A DNA stretch of 39,042 bases from Tissierellales bacterium. Lineage in GTDB: Bacteria > Bacillota > Clostridia > Tissierellales > JAOAQY01. Within the stretch, counting starts at the first letter, position 1; each line of letters starts with the position of its first letter. The notes beneath the pieces are model-generated. The model had not been told where the DNA came from. It searched no databases and saw nothing but the letters and a program-made list of their open reading frames with translations. The stretch is taken from assembly GCA_025210965.1 (NCBI GenBank), contig JAOAQY010000002.1, positions 1-39,042 of the forward strand, written 5' to 3'. A program made the translations under genes and the position numbers. This document shows, piece by piece, positions 8,143 to 16,559 of this stretch.

Positions 8143-8700
8143 ATGAGACAAAATAATGTATTGAAATTAACATTGGTTGGAATGGGAATTGCGCTTAATA
8201 TGATGGGTGCATTTATAGCATTGAATCTTAGATTGCCTATATATTTAGATTCTATTGGAACACTGATGGTAGCGTTTTTATTAGGTCCTATTTATGGTGT
8301 GGCTACAGGGCTTTGTGGGAGTGTTATAAGTGGTGTAACATTTGATATATTCTCATTGTATTTTGCTCCGGTGCAAATATTCACAGGATTTTTAGGAGGA
8401 TATTTGTATAAAAAAGATTGGCTTAAAGGCTGGAAGATACCATTTGGAACATTCTTTATGACTATTTTTGTTTCATTTATTGGGGCAGTTATAGCGGCAT
8501 ATCTATTTGGAGGAGTGACATCTTCTGGATCATCGTATATAGTAGCCTTTTTATCAAATATTGGAGTAAACAAAGTGGTTAGTGTATTTATTGTTCAATT
8601 TTTGACAGATTATTTAGATAAACTAGTAGCTGTAATCCTAGTATCTACTGCTATAGTTACTTTACCAAGGAGTATGGCTCAAAGAATAGAGGGAGCATAA
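8143..8700 (+). CDS. ECF transporter S component, probably for queuine/queuosine
   Basis: A 185-residue membrane protein with 5-6 helices, in the size range of ECF substrate-binding S components. The pattern LRLPIYLDSIGTLMVAFLLG followed by PIYGVATGLCGSVISG is typical of S components, where helix 1-2 loops form the binding site. S components capture a vitamin-like substrate and use the shared EcfAA'T energising module encoded elsewhere. Its start immediately follows the queK stop, with GGAGGTGA inside the end of queK. The operon indicates a queuosine-family substrate; QueT and QrtT are the S-component families known for this role, but I cannot say which this is. Confidence 0.82.
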   Translation: MRQNNVLKLTLVGMGIALNMMGAFIALNLRLPIYLDSIGTLMVAFLLGPIYGVATGLCGSVISGVTFDIFSLYFAPVQIFTGFLGGYLYKKDWLKGWKIPFGTFFMTIFVSFIGAVIAAYLFGGVTSSGSSYIVAFLSNIGVNKVVSVFIVQFLTDYLDKLVAVILVSTAIVTLPRSMAQRIEGA

Positions 8701-9389
8701 TGGACAGATATAGTAAAATAATAGATAAAACAAAGAGAGAAATAGTTCTTTTGAAAGGGTTTCCTTGCATTTGGGGCAAATGTTCTTTTTGTGATTATAT
8801 AGATGATAATTCTACGGATAAAGATGAGATGATTAAAATCAATCACGAGGTATTAAGTAACATAACTGGTGAGTTTGGAATACTTGAAGTAATTAATTCG
8901 GGAAGTTGCTTTGAACTACCTAAAGAAACACTCGAAGAAATAAAAGAGATAGTTGAAAGTAAGGGTATTGAAAGGCTCTTTTTTGAAAGCCATTGGTGCT
9001 ATAGAAATAAGGTAGAAGAGATGAGAGATTATTTTGATATTCCTATTACGTTTAAAATTGGAGTAGAAAGTTTTGATTATGGTTTTAGAAATGACTTTTT
9101 GAATAAAAATGCCAAATTTAAAACAGTGGAAGAACTTAAAGAATACTTTGATTCACCTTGTCTTATGGTTGGAATAAAGGGACAAACTAAAGAAATGATA
9201 GATTTAGATATGAAGATTTTGACAGAAAATTTTGATCATGGAACTATAAATATTTATATTGAAAATACTACTCCTCTCAAAAGGGATGACGATTTGGTAA
9301 GGTGGTTTTTAGATAAGTATAAACATCTTATAGACCACCCATCATATGATTTGCTAGTTCAAAACACTGATTTTGGAGTAGGGGACTGA
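8700..9389 (+). CDS. queL: Radical SAM queuine lyase, QueL-like
   Basis: A 229-residue protein whose N-terminus carries a cysteine triad CX4CX2C (Cys23, Cys28, Cys31: CIWGKCSFC), fitting the radical-SAM 4Fe-4S site with one extra residue compared with the usual CX3CX2C. The rest fits a short partial TIM barrel, including a SGSCFELP segment and IKIGVESFD-like strand. In C. difficile a small radical SAM enzyme in the same operon type converts queuine to preQ1, which then re-enters tRNA through Tgt. The start ATG overlaps the upstream TAA (TAATG), with GAGGGAG just before. It ends the operon. Confidence 0.87.
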   Translation: MDRYSKIIDKTKREIVLLKGFPCIWGKCSFCDYIDDNSTDKDEMIKINHEVLSNITGEFGILEVINSGSCFELPKETLEEIKEIVESKGIERLFFESHWCYRNKVEEMRDYFDIPITFKIGVESFDYGFRNDFLNKNAKFKTVEELKEYFDSPCLMVGIKGQTKEMIDLDMKILTENFDHGTINIYIENTTPLKRDDDLVRWFLDKYKHLIDHPSYDLLVQNTDFGVGD

Positions 9390-9397
9390 TAATAAAG

Positions 9398-9450
9398 AAT
9401 GTAGCGATTTTACAATAAATGAAAACTATTGTAAAATCGCTACATTTTTA
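9398..9450. terminator. Strong bidirectional terminator
   Basis: A perfect 20-bp stem (9398-9417 with 9427-9446) and a 9-base loop, followed by a T-rich tail on the plus strand. On the minus strand a less regular TTCTTTATTATC follows. It separates queL from the convergent MATE gene. Confidence 0.92.
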
Positions 9451-10803
9451 TTTTTCAAGTTCAAGATAGAAATTAAGCTTTCGTCTGGTATATATCATAG
9501 TGATTAAAACTGCTGACCAGTTTATTATTACAATTCCCCACCAAATACCACTTAAGCCCATATTTAAGCTAGTACCTAGAATATAAAAAACAATTATAGG
9601 CATTATTAATTGGCGATAAATACCTATATAAAGTGCGTAGAATGGAAACTTTAAGCCTTGAAGTATAGATACAGAGATACTTAAGAATACATAAGTAGTA
9701 AATGCTATAGCTTCAATTTTTAAATAGCTACTGCCGTAACCTATTACTTCTGATGATGAGTTTATTAGACTTACCCAAAAATTAGCTAGAGGATATATTA
9801 TGAGTGTAGCTAATATCATTATAGATACTCCATATTTTAGGCATTTATGATACAATTCCTGAACTCTCCTATAATTTCCAGCACCACTATTTTGACCAGA
9901 GATAGATAGTGCGGCGACATTAAATCCGAAAGTTGGAAGAAGTCCTACTTGTTCTATTCTAAGTGCGGCGCCATACCCAGCTACAGCACTCATAGAACCA
10001 TAGTGTGTTATGAAATAGTTTATTACAAAAGAACCGAGAGCAATGGTCATCATATTAAAACTAGCGGGAAGACCTTGTTTTAATACGGCTAGTATTGGTT
10101 CTAATTTGAATACAGAAAAGTTAAAGGATTTGAAATCAACTATGTTTATTGAAATCAACTTGTAAAGCAGATAAATAGTTCCGACGATTTGTATTATAAT
10201 GGTAGCGAGAGCTACACCAAGAGCATCTAACTTGGGAATGAACCACCATCCATATATAAACATAGGGTCTAAAATGCAGTTGAGCAAGAAACCTAGTATC
10301 AAGTAGTTTCTATAAAATTTAGTTTCACCTACGGAATTTAAAAGAGAGTTTATAGTAGATGTACTAAAAAAGAAAAAGCTTCCTAAAAATATAGTGTTTG
10401 TATATCGTAGCCCATAGTCTAGAGCTAAATCTGATGGATTAAACAATTTAAAAAGAATAGGAGACAATTTTAATCCTACAATAGTGGTAATTAAAGCTAA
10501 AATGAAACTTAGTAAAAAACCATTATAGGACAATAACTGATATCTATTTGTTTCTTTTTTACCCAAAGCATTTGAAAGAAGAGCTGTTAGACCAGTGCTC
10601 ATACCGTAACTTATAGATATTATTATAAAAAATATAGGAAAAGATAGAGTCAAGCCGGCTAAAGCATCGGGATTTATTTTCCCCGCAAAATAAGTATCTA
10701 CGAAATTAAACATGGTTTGAAAAAACATACCTATACTTGCTGGAATAGCTATTTTTAATATTTGTGCTTTTAAATCGCCTTTAGTAAAATCATAATTTTC
10801 CAT
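9448..10803 (-). CDS. MATE family multidrug/metabolite antiporter
   Basis: A 451-residue protein with about 12 membrane helices in two related halves, the usual MATE length. Family-like segments include IPASIGMFFQTMFNFVDTYF (20-39), followed by the AGKINPDALAGLTLS loop, and LPASFNMMTIALGSFVINYF at the start of the second half. MATE proteins export cationic drugs or metabolites against Na+ or H+. The minus-strand start has a clear GGGAGG site seven bases upstream. No neighbour indicates a substrate. It converges on queL and is divergent from the PEP carboxykinase gene across 136 bases. Confidence 0.9.
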   Translation of the reverse strand: MENYDFTKGDLKAQILKIAIPASIGMFFQTMFNFVDTYFAGKINPDALAGLTLSFPIFFIIISISYGMSTGLTALLSNALGKKETNRYQLLSYNGFLLSFILALITTIVGLKLSPILFKLFNPSDLALDYGLRYTNTIFLGSFFFFSTSTINSLLNSVGETKFYRNYLILGFLLNCILDPMFIYGWWFIPKLDALGVALATIIIQIVGTIYLLYKLISINIVDFKSFNFSVFKLEPILAVLKQGLPASFNMMTIALGSFVINYFITHYGSMSAVAGYGAALRIEQVGLLPTFGFNVAALSISGQNSGAGNYRRVQELYHKCLKYGVSIMILATLIIYPLANFWVSLINSSSEVIGYGSSYLKIEAIAFTTYVFLSISVSILQGLKFPFYALYIGIYRQLIMPIIVFYILGTSLNMGLSGIWWGIVIINWSAVLITMIYTRRKLNFYLELEK

Positions 10804-10939
10804 AAAATCCTCCCTTAATATTTTCTTATGTTAACACAATACCCGTAAAAAATATGAATTAATTATTTATATTTCTTAATATTTAAAATACATATAAGTA
10901 TGTTATGATAATGGTGAAAAATAACAGAGGGGGAATATC

Positions 10940-12592
10940 ATGGCTACAAAAGCAAGGTTTTCAAGAGACAATATTGGCAGAAAGAATAAGGTCTTTTCAC
11001 AAATAAGAACGACAATAGAGACTGCGTTTTATGGAAATAATATAAGTGATGTTAATTCATTGAAAGAGGCGTATAAATTATCGAAAAATTCGCCAGGGAC
11101 AATAATTACAGATATGCCAATACACGATGGTGAAGAATTAGGACTTGATCACGATGCAAAGGTGCTTGTTTTTAATGATGGAGCAGTTAAAGGTCGCTGT
11201 GCAGCAGCAAGAAGAATATTAGGAGAGCCTAATGTAGATCAAGAAGATTATGCAACAAAAATAAGAGAAGCAGTGTACCAAACTAGGAATAGAAAAATGT
11301 ATCATGCCCAATCTTTTATAGGGCTGGATACCGATTTCATGACTAGAGCGCACCTTTTAGTCCCAGAGGGACATGAAAACCTTATGTACAATTGGCTTTT
11401 GAATTTTCAAGCTATAAACATTGTTTTTACTAGATTATATAAAGAATCTAAATTGATACCTAGAGAGGGCGATATTTTTGTATTTGCTGATCCCGATTGG
11501 AAACACGAAGATCACCCTATGGGACTAACGTTTTTTGATCCCGAACACAATTGTGCAGCTATACTGGGTATGAGATACTTTGGAGAGTTTAAAAAAGGAA
11601 CACTTACTCTTGCATGGGGATGTGCTAATAGAAATGGGTATGTAGCTTGTCATGGTGGACAAAAACGTTATAACCTACCTGGTGGACGAAAATTTGTTGC
11701 AGGTGTGTTTGGATTATCTGGTTCAGGTAAATCTACACTGACACATGCAAAACATGGTAACAAATATGATGTAACAGTACTTCACGACGATGCGTTTATA
11801 ATTTCTACAGAAGACGGATCTTCAATTGCACTTGAACCATCGTATTTTGACAAAATTGCAGATTATCCTCTATCTAGTCCAGATAATAAGTATTTGTTAT
11901 CTGTTCAAAACTGTGGAGTTACAATGGACGAAGATGGTCAAAAGGTTATAGTAACTGAGGATCTTAGAAATGGCAATGGTAGAGCTATTAAGTCTAGACT
12001 ATGGTCACCTAATAGAGTTAACAAATTTGAAGAGCCTGTCAATGCTATATTTTGGCTTATGAAAGATCCTACACTACCACCAGTTCTTAAGCTTAAAGGA
12101 TCGGAACTAGGATCTGTAATGGGTGCAACTTTAGCGACCAAAAGAACTTCAGCCGAAAGATTGGCTCCAGGGGTGGATCCAAATGCTCTAGTTGTAGAGC
12201 CTTATGCGAATCCATTTAGAACATATCCACTTGTAAACGATTATATAAGTTTTAGAAATTTATTTAGAGATAAGGAAGTGGATTGCTATATATTAAATAC
12301 TGGGCATTTCATTGACAAAAAAATAGAAAAAGAAACTACGTTAGGGATTCTTGAAGCAATAATAGAAAATAAAGCTGATTTTAAACAATGGGGGCCATTT
12401 AAAGAAATAGAGATTATGGAAATTGAGGGCTTCATTCCAGACATAGAAGATATCGAATACAGAGAAGAGCTAAAGCGCAGGATGTATGATAGAGTTAATT
12501 TTATAGAATCAAGAGAAGTAGAACGCGGTGGGTTGGATAGATTGCCAGAAGAGGCTAAGCGAGCTATACTAGATATAATAAATGAGATATAG
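10940..12592 (+). CDS. Phosphoenolpyruvate carboxykinase (ATP) family protein, divergent type
   Basis: A 550-residue PEPCK-fold protein. The P-loop GLSGSGKST (258-266) matches the kinase-1a motif; HDDAF (282-286) matches the metal-binding kinase-2 motif; MRYFGEFKKG (211-220) and ACHGG (His238) match the E. coli segments holding Tyr207, Lys213 and His232. PEPCK interconverts oxaloacetate + ATP and PEP + CO2 + ADP. The usual RSPKDK motif is replaced by KGRCAAAR (84-91), and the arginine equivalent to E. coli Arg333 (LPPVSRLT) appears as Lys384 in LPPVLKLKG. It is therefore a distinct branch whose activity is less certain. It is monocistronic, with an AGGGGG site before the ATG. Confidence 0.75.
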   Translation: MATKARFSRDNIGRKNKVFSQIRTTIETAFYGNNISDVNSLKEAYKLSKNSPGTIITDMPIHDGEELGLDHDAKVLVFNDGAVKGRCAAARRILGEPNVDQEDYATKIREAVYQTRNRKMYHAQSFIGLDTDFMTRAHLLVPEGHENLMYNWLLNFQAINIVFTRLYKESKLIPREGDIFVFADPDWKHEDHPMGLTFFDPEHNCAAILGMRYFGEFKKGTLTLAWGCANRNGYVACHGGQKRYNLPGGRKFVAGVFGLSGSGKSTLTHAKHGNKYDVTVLHDDAFIISTEDGSSIALEPSYFDKIADYPLSSPDNKYLLSVQNCGVTMDEDGQKVIVTEDLRNGNGRAIKSRLWSPNRVNKFEEPVNAIFWLMKDPTLPPVLKLKGSELGSVMGATLATKRTSAERLAPGVDPNALVVEPYANPFRTYPLVNDYISFRNLFRDKEVDCYILNTGHFIDKKIEKETTLGILEAIIENKADFKQWGPFKEIEIMEIEGFIPDIEDIEYREELKRRMYDRVNFIESREVERGGLDRLPEEAKRAILDIINEI

Positions 12593-12598
12593 TTATTT

Positions 12599-12633
12599 AA
12601 AAGGAAGATTTGAATTTTGAATCTTCCTTTTGT
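12599..12633 (+). terminator. Intrinsic terminator of the PEPCK-like gene
   Basis: A 12-bp perfect stem AAAAGGAAGATT/AATCTTCCTTTT (12599-12610 with 12620-12631). The T run is part of the right arm and is short beyond it. Confidence 0.75.
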
Positions 12634-12716
12634 AAAATTATGGGTATAACTTGTTTGATTCACATAAAAAGTGGTATAAAATAGAGAGAAAATAAAATTA
12701 TGGAGGTTGAGAATAG

Positions 12717-13589
12717 ATGCTGTTTAAAGAATATTTAATTGGAAGAAAATCTACTAGAGAGTATTCTTCTAAAAAAGTTGAAACGGAAAGAATACAGCAA
12801 TTGAAGTTTGCTGCAAAAGAAGTAACGGAAAAAATTGGAAGTAATTTAATAGGGTTTGAGTTTTTTGAAAATGGTGATGACATTTATGAGAAACTAGAAG
12901 GTAGAGGTGGATATTCAGGTGTAATGATTAAAAGTCCGCATTACTTTGGAGTTAAGATGGCAAATGATGAAAAAGAGACTAGAATAAAGGCGGCTTATGC
13001 TATGCAATCTGTTTTGAAGGCTGCATTTGAACTTGGCATAGGTACTTGTTGGGTAGATATAAGCAATGTACCACATTCTCTTGAATTAGAATTAGCTGGT
13101 GACGAAGAGCATATAGTAAATTACTTATTTGCATTAGGATATCCTAAGGAAAAGAGCTTTTTTGATTTCAAATCTAAAATTTCTGCTATAGCAGGTATTA
13201 ATAAATTTGATATTAAAAGAGAACTGAAATCAGAAGGTAGTAGTAGATTACCTATAAGTGAATTAGTATATTTAGATAAATGGGGAGAAAATGCGGAGTA
13301 TGAAACTTTAGAACAATGGGGTCTTGATGAGTTGTTCTATCATTTGAGAAATGCACCATCTCACATGAACGCACAGCCTTGGCGTTTTGTTTTGGATAAT
13401 GATGTTATAAAATTGGGGATGCTTCGTCCAAATGATGAAGCGAATTTGACTGATATAGGTATTATGATGTATTTGTTTGAAGGCTTGGCAAATGAAATGG
13501 GAATGAAAGAGACTTGGACAATAGATATTTCAGAAATTTGTGAGGATCACGGAGAAGCGTATCAGCTAGTAGCTGTGTTTGATATGTAA
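12717..13589 (+). CDS. TM1586-type nitroreductase family protein
   Basis: A 290-residue protein of the longer, internally duplicated nitroreductase type: an N-terminal half with RKSTREYSSKKV (10-21) and an ELGIGTCWVDISNV region, and a C-terminal half with LRNAPSHMNAQPWRFVLD, which is the real nitroreductase PS-x-N-x-QPW FMN motif. Thermotoga TM1586 is the structural prototype of this group; no substrate is established. GGAGGTTGA lies ten bases before the ATG, and a terminator follows at 13624. It is unlike the two shorter nitroreductases here (3231, 20144), so it is a separate lineage and not a recent copy. Confidence 0.8.
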   Translation: MLFKEYLIGRKSTREYSSKKVETERIQQLKFAAKEVTEKIGSNLIGFEFFENGDDIYEKLEGRGGYSGVMIKSPHYFGVKMANDEKETRIKAAYAMQSVLKAAFELGIGTCWVDISNVPHSLELELAGDEEHIVNYLFALGYPKEKSFFDFKSKISAIAGINKFDIKRELKSEGSSRLPISELVYLDKWGENAEYETLEQWGLDELFYHLRNAPSHMNAQPWRFVLDNDVIKLGMLRPNDEANLTDIGIMMYLFEGLANEMGMKETWTIDISEICEDHGEAYQLVAVFDM

Positions 13590-13623
13590 CTTTCAGTGTT
13601 TGAATGAATAATAAATATTTTTG

Positions 13624-13673
13624 TGAGCTGTCTTAAAATAGGTGTATTTGTCTATTTTGGATGGCTCATTTTT
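13624..13673 (+). terminator. Intrinsic terminator
   Basis: A long imperfect stem (13624-13641 with 13652-13668, several G-T pairs) followed by TTTTT. Confidence 0.75.
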
Positions 13674-13788
13674 GTATCTATTTTGTTAATAATATAAAAT
13701 GAAATTGACAGTCTACAATATATAGAGGATAATGTAATATGAGAATTTGAAAGAAAAATTCAATAAGTATAGAAGGCGGGTTGGACAT

Positions 13789-14670
13789 ATGTTTGGTTCA
13801 ATAAAACCTATAAAAGATGAGCTCAAAATTCGAGAGTATGATATGTTTAGAGCGTATTATTGTGGATTATGTAAAAAAATAGGGAAAAGACATAATCAGA
13901 TAGCTAGGCTGGGTTTAAGCTATGATTTTACATTTTTAGCATTGATTTTAGATTCAATTATAAACAAAAATACGCTGCTAAAAAAATCAAGATGTCTATT
14001 ACATCCACTTGAGCATGGTAAAATCGTGGATTCTGATAGAGTATTGGATTATGCGAGTGATTTAAGTATATTGCTGTCTCATGCTAAGTTGCATGATGAT
14101 TGGAATGATGAAAAAGACATTAAGGCATTTATAGGATATAAAACATATTCTGTATTTTTGAGAAATATAGAATATAAATATATAGAAAATATAAAAAAAA
14201 TCGACTTGAATTTGGAAAGATTGAGAGAATTAGAAATTGGCAAGTCGAATTCGATTGACTCTTGTGCAGAGACATTTGCTGAAATTATGAAATGTGTATT
14301 TTCTCCAGAATGGCTAGATGAAAAAAAGGCTAGAATACTGGGACAGTTGGGTTATGAATTAGGTAGGTGGATATATATAATTGATGCAGTTGAAGATATG
14401 AAAAAAGACTTTGAAGCAAATTTATTTAATCCATTTATCAACAAAGAAAATCCTAATAAGCAAAATATAGAAAACATAGAGATTAAGGTAAAAAAAGAAA
14501 TAGAAGATACTCTTTTTTTTATTCTAGCGAAAATATCAGATGCATATGAACTATTGGAAATATATCAAAATAAGGGAATACTTGATAATATAATTTATTT
14601 AGGTCTTAGAGCGAAAACGGAAGAAGTTCTTAAGATTACGAAGGGAGAAAATCATGCAAAATCCATATGA
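13789..14670 (+). CDS. DUF5685-like protein with two aspartate-rich motifs, function unknown
   Basis: A 293-residue, largely alpha-helical protein. The N-terminus [18 protein letters not shown], followed by [10 protein letters not shown] (Cys25 and Cys28), matches proteins annotated as DUF5685 in Clostridia. Two acidic clusters stand out: DDWND (103-107) and DAVEDMKKD (199-207), the second in a helix beginning GRWIYIIDA. This spacing recalls the two metal-binding aspartate motifs of all-helical isoprenoid synthases; that is inference. I prefer ATG 13789 to an upstream TTG at 13747 because family members start with MFG and AAGGCGGG precedes it. Its last 17 bases overlap the J-domain gene, implying coupled translation. 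Confidence 0.7.
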   Translation: MFGSIKPIKDELKIREYDMFRAYYCGLCKKIGKRHNQIARLGLSYDFTFLALILDSIINKNTLLKKSRCLLHPLEHGKIVDSDRVLDYASDLSILLSHAKLHDDWNDEKDIKAFIGYKTYSVFLRNIEYKYIENIKKIDLNLERLRELEIGKSNSIDSCAETFAEIMKCVFSPEWLDEKKARILGQLGYELGRWIYIIDAVEDMKKDFEANLFNPFINKENPNKQNIENIEIKVKKEIEDTLFFILAKISDAYELLEIYQNKGILDNIIYLGLRAKTEEVLKITKGENHAKSI

Positions 14671-15256
14671 GGTATTGGGAGTAAAAGAAAATGCTAGCGA
14701 GGATGAGATAAAAACGGCTTACAAGGGATTAGCTAAGAAGTATCATCCTGATAGATACGTGGACAATCCTTTGTCAGACCTTGCAGAAGAAAAGTTTAAA
14801 GAAATAAATATTGCTTATGATCAATTGACGAAGAAACCTAGAGGTAACAATTATAATACGAGTTACAATTCTAACTATAACACAAATCATAATCAGAGTT
14901 ATCAAAAAACAGGTGATGCAAGTTTGAATGTGATAAGACAGCTGATTCAGGCAGGGAGATTTGCAGAAGCCGAAACACAATTGAATCAATTTCACGACAG
15001 AAGTGCTGAGTGGCATTTCTTAAAAGGCGTAGTTGCTATTAATAGAGGTTTTACTCAAATGGGATTTGAGCATTTGAGACATGCAATACAGCTAGATCCA
15101 ACTAATGTAGAATATAGACAGACGTATGATCAAGTCAGAATGCGAGGGCAGAGATACAGAACTACATCTAATGTAAATGGATATAATCAAGTTAATACAT
15201 GTGATTGTTGTACTCAATTGTTGTGCGCTCACTGTCTTTGTCAATGCTTGAGCTGA
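14654..15256 (+). CDS. J-domain protein with helical-repeat region and Cys-rich tail
   Basis: A 200-residue protein. Residues 1-60 are a J-domain ([18 protein letters not shown]) with the invariant HPD at 31-33, which stimulates a DnaK-type ATPase. A polar Asn/Tyr/Ser linker (63-87) replaces a G/F region. Residues 90-165 look like TPR-type helix pairs ([20 protein letters not shown]). The C-terminus carries a dense cysteine cluster (Cys183, 185, 186, 191, 194, 196, 198), perhaps a metal or Fe-S site or a membrane-proximal knot. It has no DnaJ zinc finger of the classical kind, so it is a specialised co-chaperone. The start lies inside the end of the DUF5685-like gene, with AAGGGAG upstream. 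Confidence 0.82.
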   Translation: MQNPYEVLGVKENASEDEIKTAYKGLAKKYHPDRYVDNPLSDLAEEKFKEINIAYDQLTKKPRGNNYNTSYNSNYNTNHNQSYQKTGDASLNVIRQLIQAGRFAEAETQLNQFHDRSAEWHFLKGVVAINRGFTQMGFEHLRHAIQLDPTNVEYRQTYDQVRMRGQRYRTTSNVNGYNQVNTCDCCTQLLCAHCLCQCLS

Positions 15257-15291
15257 TTTTGATATTTTGTGAAATTTAGAATAAAAAAATC

Positions 15292-15320
15292 TTGCAAGAG
15301 TAAATTATGTATGGTAGAAT
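15292..15320 (+). promoter_or_regulatory. rpsD promoter
   Basis: TTGCAA, a 17-base spacer and TAGAAT, with TGG before the -10 box. Confidence 0.65.
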
Positions 15321-15327
15321 TTAAGTT

Positions 15328-15436
15328 GGTCGGCACATCTTAAGGATAGCACTGAACATTTAGTTCGTGAAAGCATAAACTATGCTGATTGACCTTCAGT
15401 ATAGGTGCGTATCGTAAGACGTGTGAAGGTTTTTTA
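15328..15436 (+). promoter_or_regulatory. Structured rpsD leader, probable S4 autoregulatory RNA with terminator
   Basis: GGTC (15328-15331) pairs with GACC (15391-15394), enclosing two hairpins, GAAC/GTTC and AGCAT/ATGCT. The ACC of that closing stem is also the start of ACCTTCA (15392-15398), which pairs with TGAAGGT (15424-15430) to form a terminator with a T run. The two structures are mutually exclusive, as expected of a ribosomal-protein leader. Firmicutes rpsD is known to be repressed by S4 binding its leader; whether this RNA belongs to that Rfam family I cannot test. Confidence 0.6.
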
Positions 15437-15488
15437 TACTTAGAGGTGTATGAAACTTCGGCAAAATAAAAAATCGGAGGGATTTAAA

Positions 15489-16085
15489 ATGGCAAGAATG
15501 AGAGAGCCTAGATTTAAACAATGTAGAAGACTTGGATTGAACGTTTACGGACATCCAAAAGCAATGAACAGAGCAAAAAGAGGAACTAGTAGAGCGGATA
15601 GAAAATTATCTACTTACGGAGAGCAATTATTAGAGAAGCAAAGATTGAGAACTTACTACAATGTATCAGAGAAGCAATTCTCTAAATATGTTAAGGATGC
15701 ATTGGCTGGTCAAGGAAATACAGGTGAGGTTCTTGTTCAAAGACTTGAAACAAGATTAGACAACCTTGTTTACAGAGCTGGTTTTGCAAACTCAATTCGT
15801 CAAGCTAGACAAATCGTTGTTCACGGACATATCTTACTTAATGGAAAGAAAGTTGACAGACCTTCATTCAAAGTTGCTGTTGGCGATGTATTGACATTAA
15901 GAGATCGTTCTAAAAAGATTGATATGTTTACTGCAAACTTCCAAGAAATAGCAACAGGCGTTAGCTACATCGAGAAAGATGTTGATAAATTAACTGCTAA
16001 GTTAGTTAAAATGCCAGCTAGAGAAGAAGTTCCAGTACAAATTCAAGATCAGTTGATTGTCGAGTTCTACTCAAGAAAATTATAA
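15489..16085 (+). CDS. rpsD: 30S ribosomal protein S4
   Basis: A 198-residue protein, typical S4 length. It starts MARMREPRFKQCRRLGLNVY, with the S4 RNA-binding domain at about 90-155 (VLVQRLETRLDNLVYRAGFA and IVVHGHILLNGKKVDRPSF). It nucleates 30S assembly by binding the 5' domain of 16S rRNA. I chose ATG 15489 because GGAGGG lies seven bases before it; an upstream in-frame ATG at 15450 would add 13 non-family residues. It is a lone gene, as in Bacillus, and not in the alpha operon with rpsM/rpsK/rpoA. It has its own promoter, leader and terminator. Confidence 0.97.
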   Translation: MARMREPRFKQCRRLGLNVYGHPKAMNRAKRGTSRADRKLSTYGEQLLEKQRLRTYYNVSEKQFSKYVKDALAGQGNTGEVLVQRLETRLDNLVYRAGFANSIRQARQIVVHGHILLNGKKVDRPSFKVAVGDVLTLRDRSKKIDMFTANFQEIATGVSYIEKDVDKLTAKLVKMPAREEVPVQIQDQLIVEFYSRKL

Positions 16086-16098
16086 TCAGAATCATCAA

Positions 16099-16128
16099 AA
16101 GCCGTCTGTATTTCAGATGGCTTTTTTT
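16099..16128 (+). terminator. Intrinsic terminator of rpsD
   Basis: A 10-bp stem AAGCCGTCTG/CAGATGGCTT (one G-T) followed by T7. Confidence 0.9.
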
Positions 16129-16147
16129 GCTAAGGAGGTTTTTTTAG

Positions 16148-16540
16148 ATGTCTAGTAAAAAAGTACATATCGCGCTTATTGCACTAGGAATAGGTATAGG
16201 AATATTTTTTAGTGGGATAATAGTTATGCTTTCACCAGAAGAAGAAACGGATGAGATAAGTGCGCTGGAATACGAAAAATGGGCCGAAAAAGAAGGATTA
16301 TATAGATTAAAAGATATCACTGAAATTCAAGAAAATAGCAAACATTATATAATTTATATAGATGAAAATACTACTATAGACAAGGTTAAATCTATATTAT
16401 TAGAATTAAAACTGATTGATGAAAAAGCTTTAGAAATGATTAGTGAAGAAGAGTATAAATTAGTAGAAAAAAGTTTAATTGACCTAAAGAAAAAATCAGA
16501 TGCGAATAAAATTATTGAAAATTGTTTTGTGAAAAAATGA
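16148..16540 (+). CDS. Small membrane-anchored protein, weak similarity to the MltG/YceG N-terminal domain
   Basis: A 130-residue protein. An N-terminal membrane helix (about 7-29, IALIALGIGIGIFFSGIIVM) anchors a charged, helical domain outside the membrane. The segment YIIYIDENTTIDKVKSILLE and the KLIDEKALEMI that follows resemble the LysM-like substrate-binding motif found ahead of the catalytic part of MltG (YceG) lytic transglycosylases, but the catalytic domain is missing. Short proteins of this kind are common in clostridial genomes and have no assigned role. GGAGG sits nine bases before the ATG; the rpsD terminator lies just upstream, and mrp follows with its own promoter. Confidence 0.6.
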   Translation: MSSKKVHIALIALGIGIGIFFSGIIVMLSPEEETDEISALEYEKWAEKEGLYRLKDITEIQENSKHYIIYIDENTTIDKVKSILLELKLIDEKALEMISEEEYKLVEKSLIDLKKKSDANKIIENCFVKK

Positions 16541-16559
16541 TAATAAACAAATAGAATTA

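Noticed and set aside
12286-12663. Minus-strand ORF of 125 codons over the end of the PEPCK-like gene
   Set aside because: Serine/isoleucine-rich shadow translation, typical of antisense to AT-rich genes; it also crosses the terminator.
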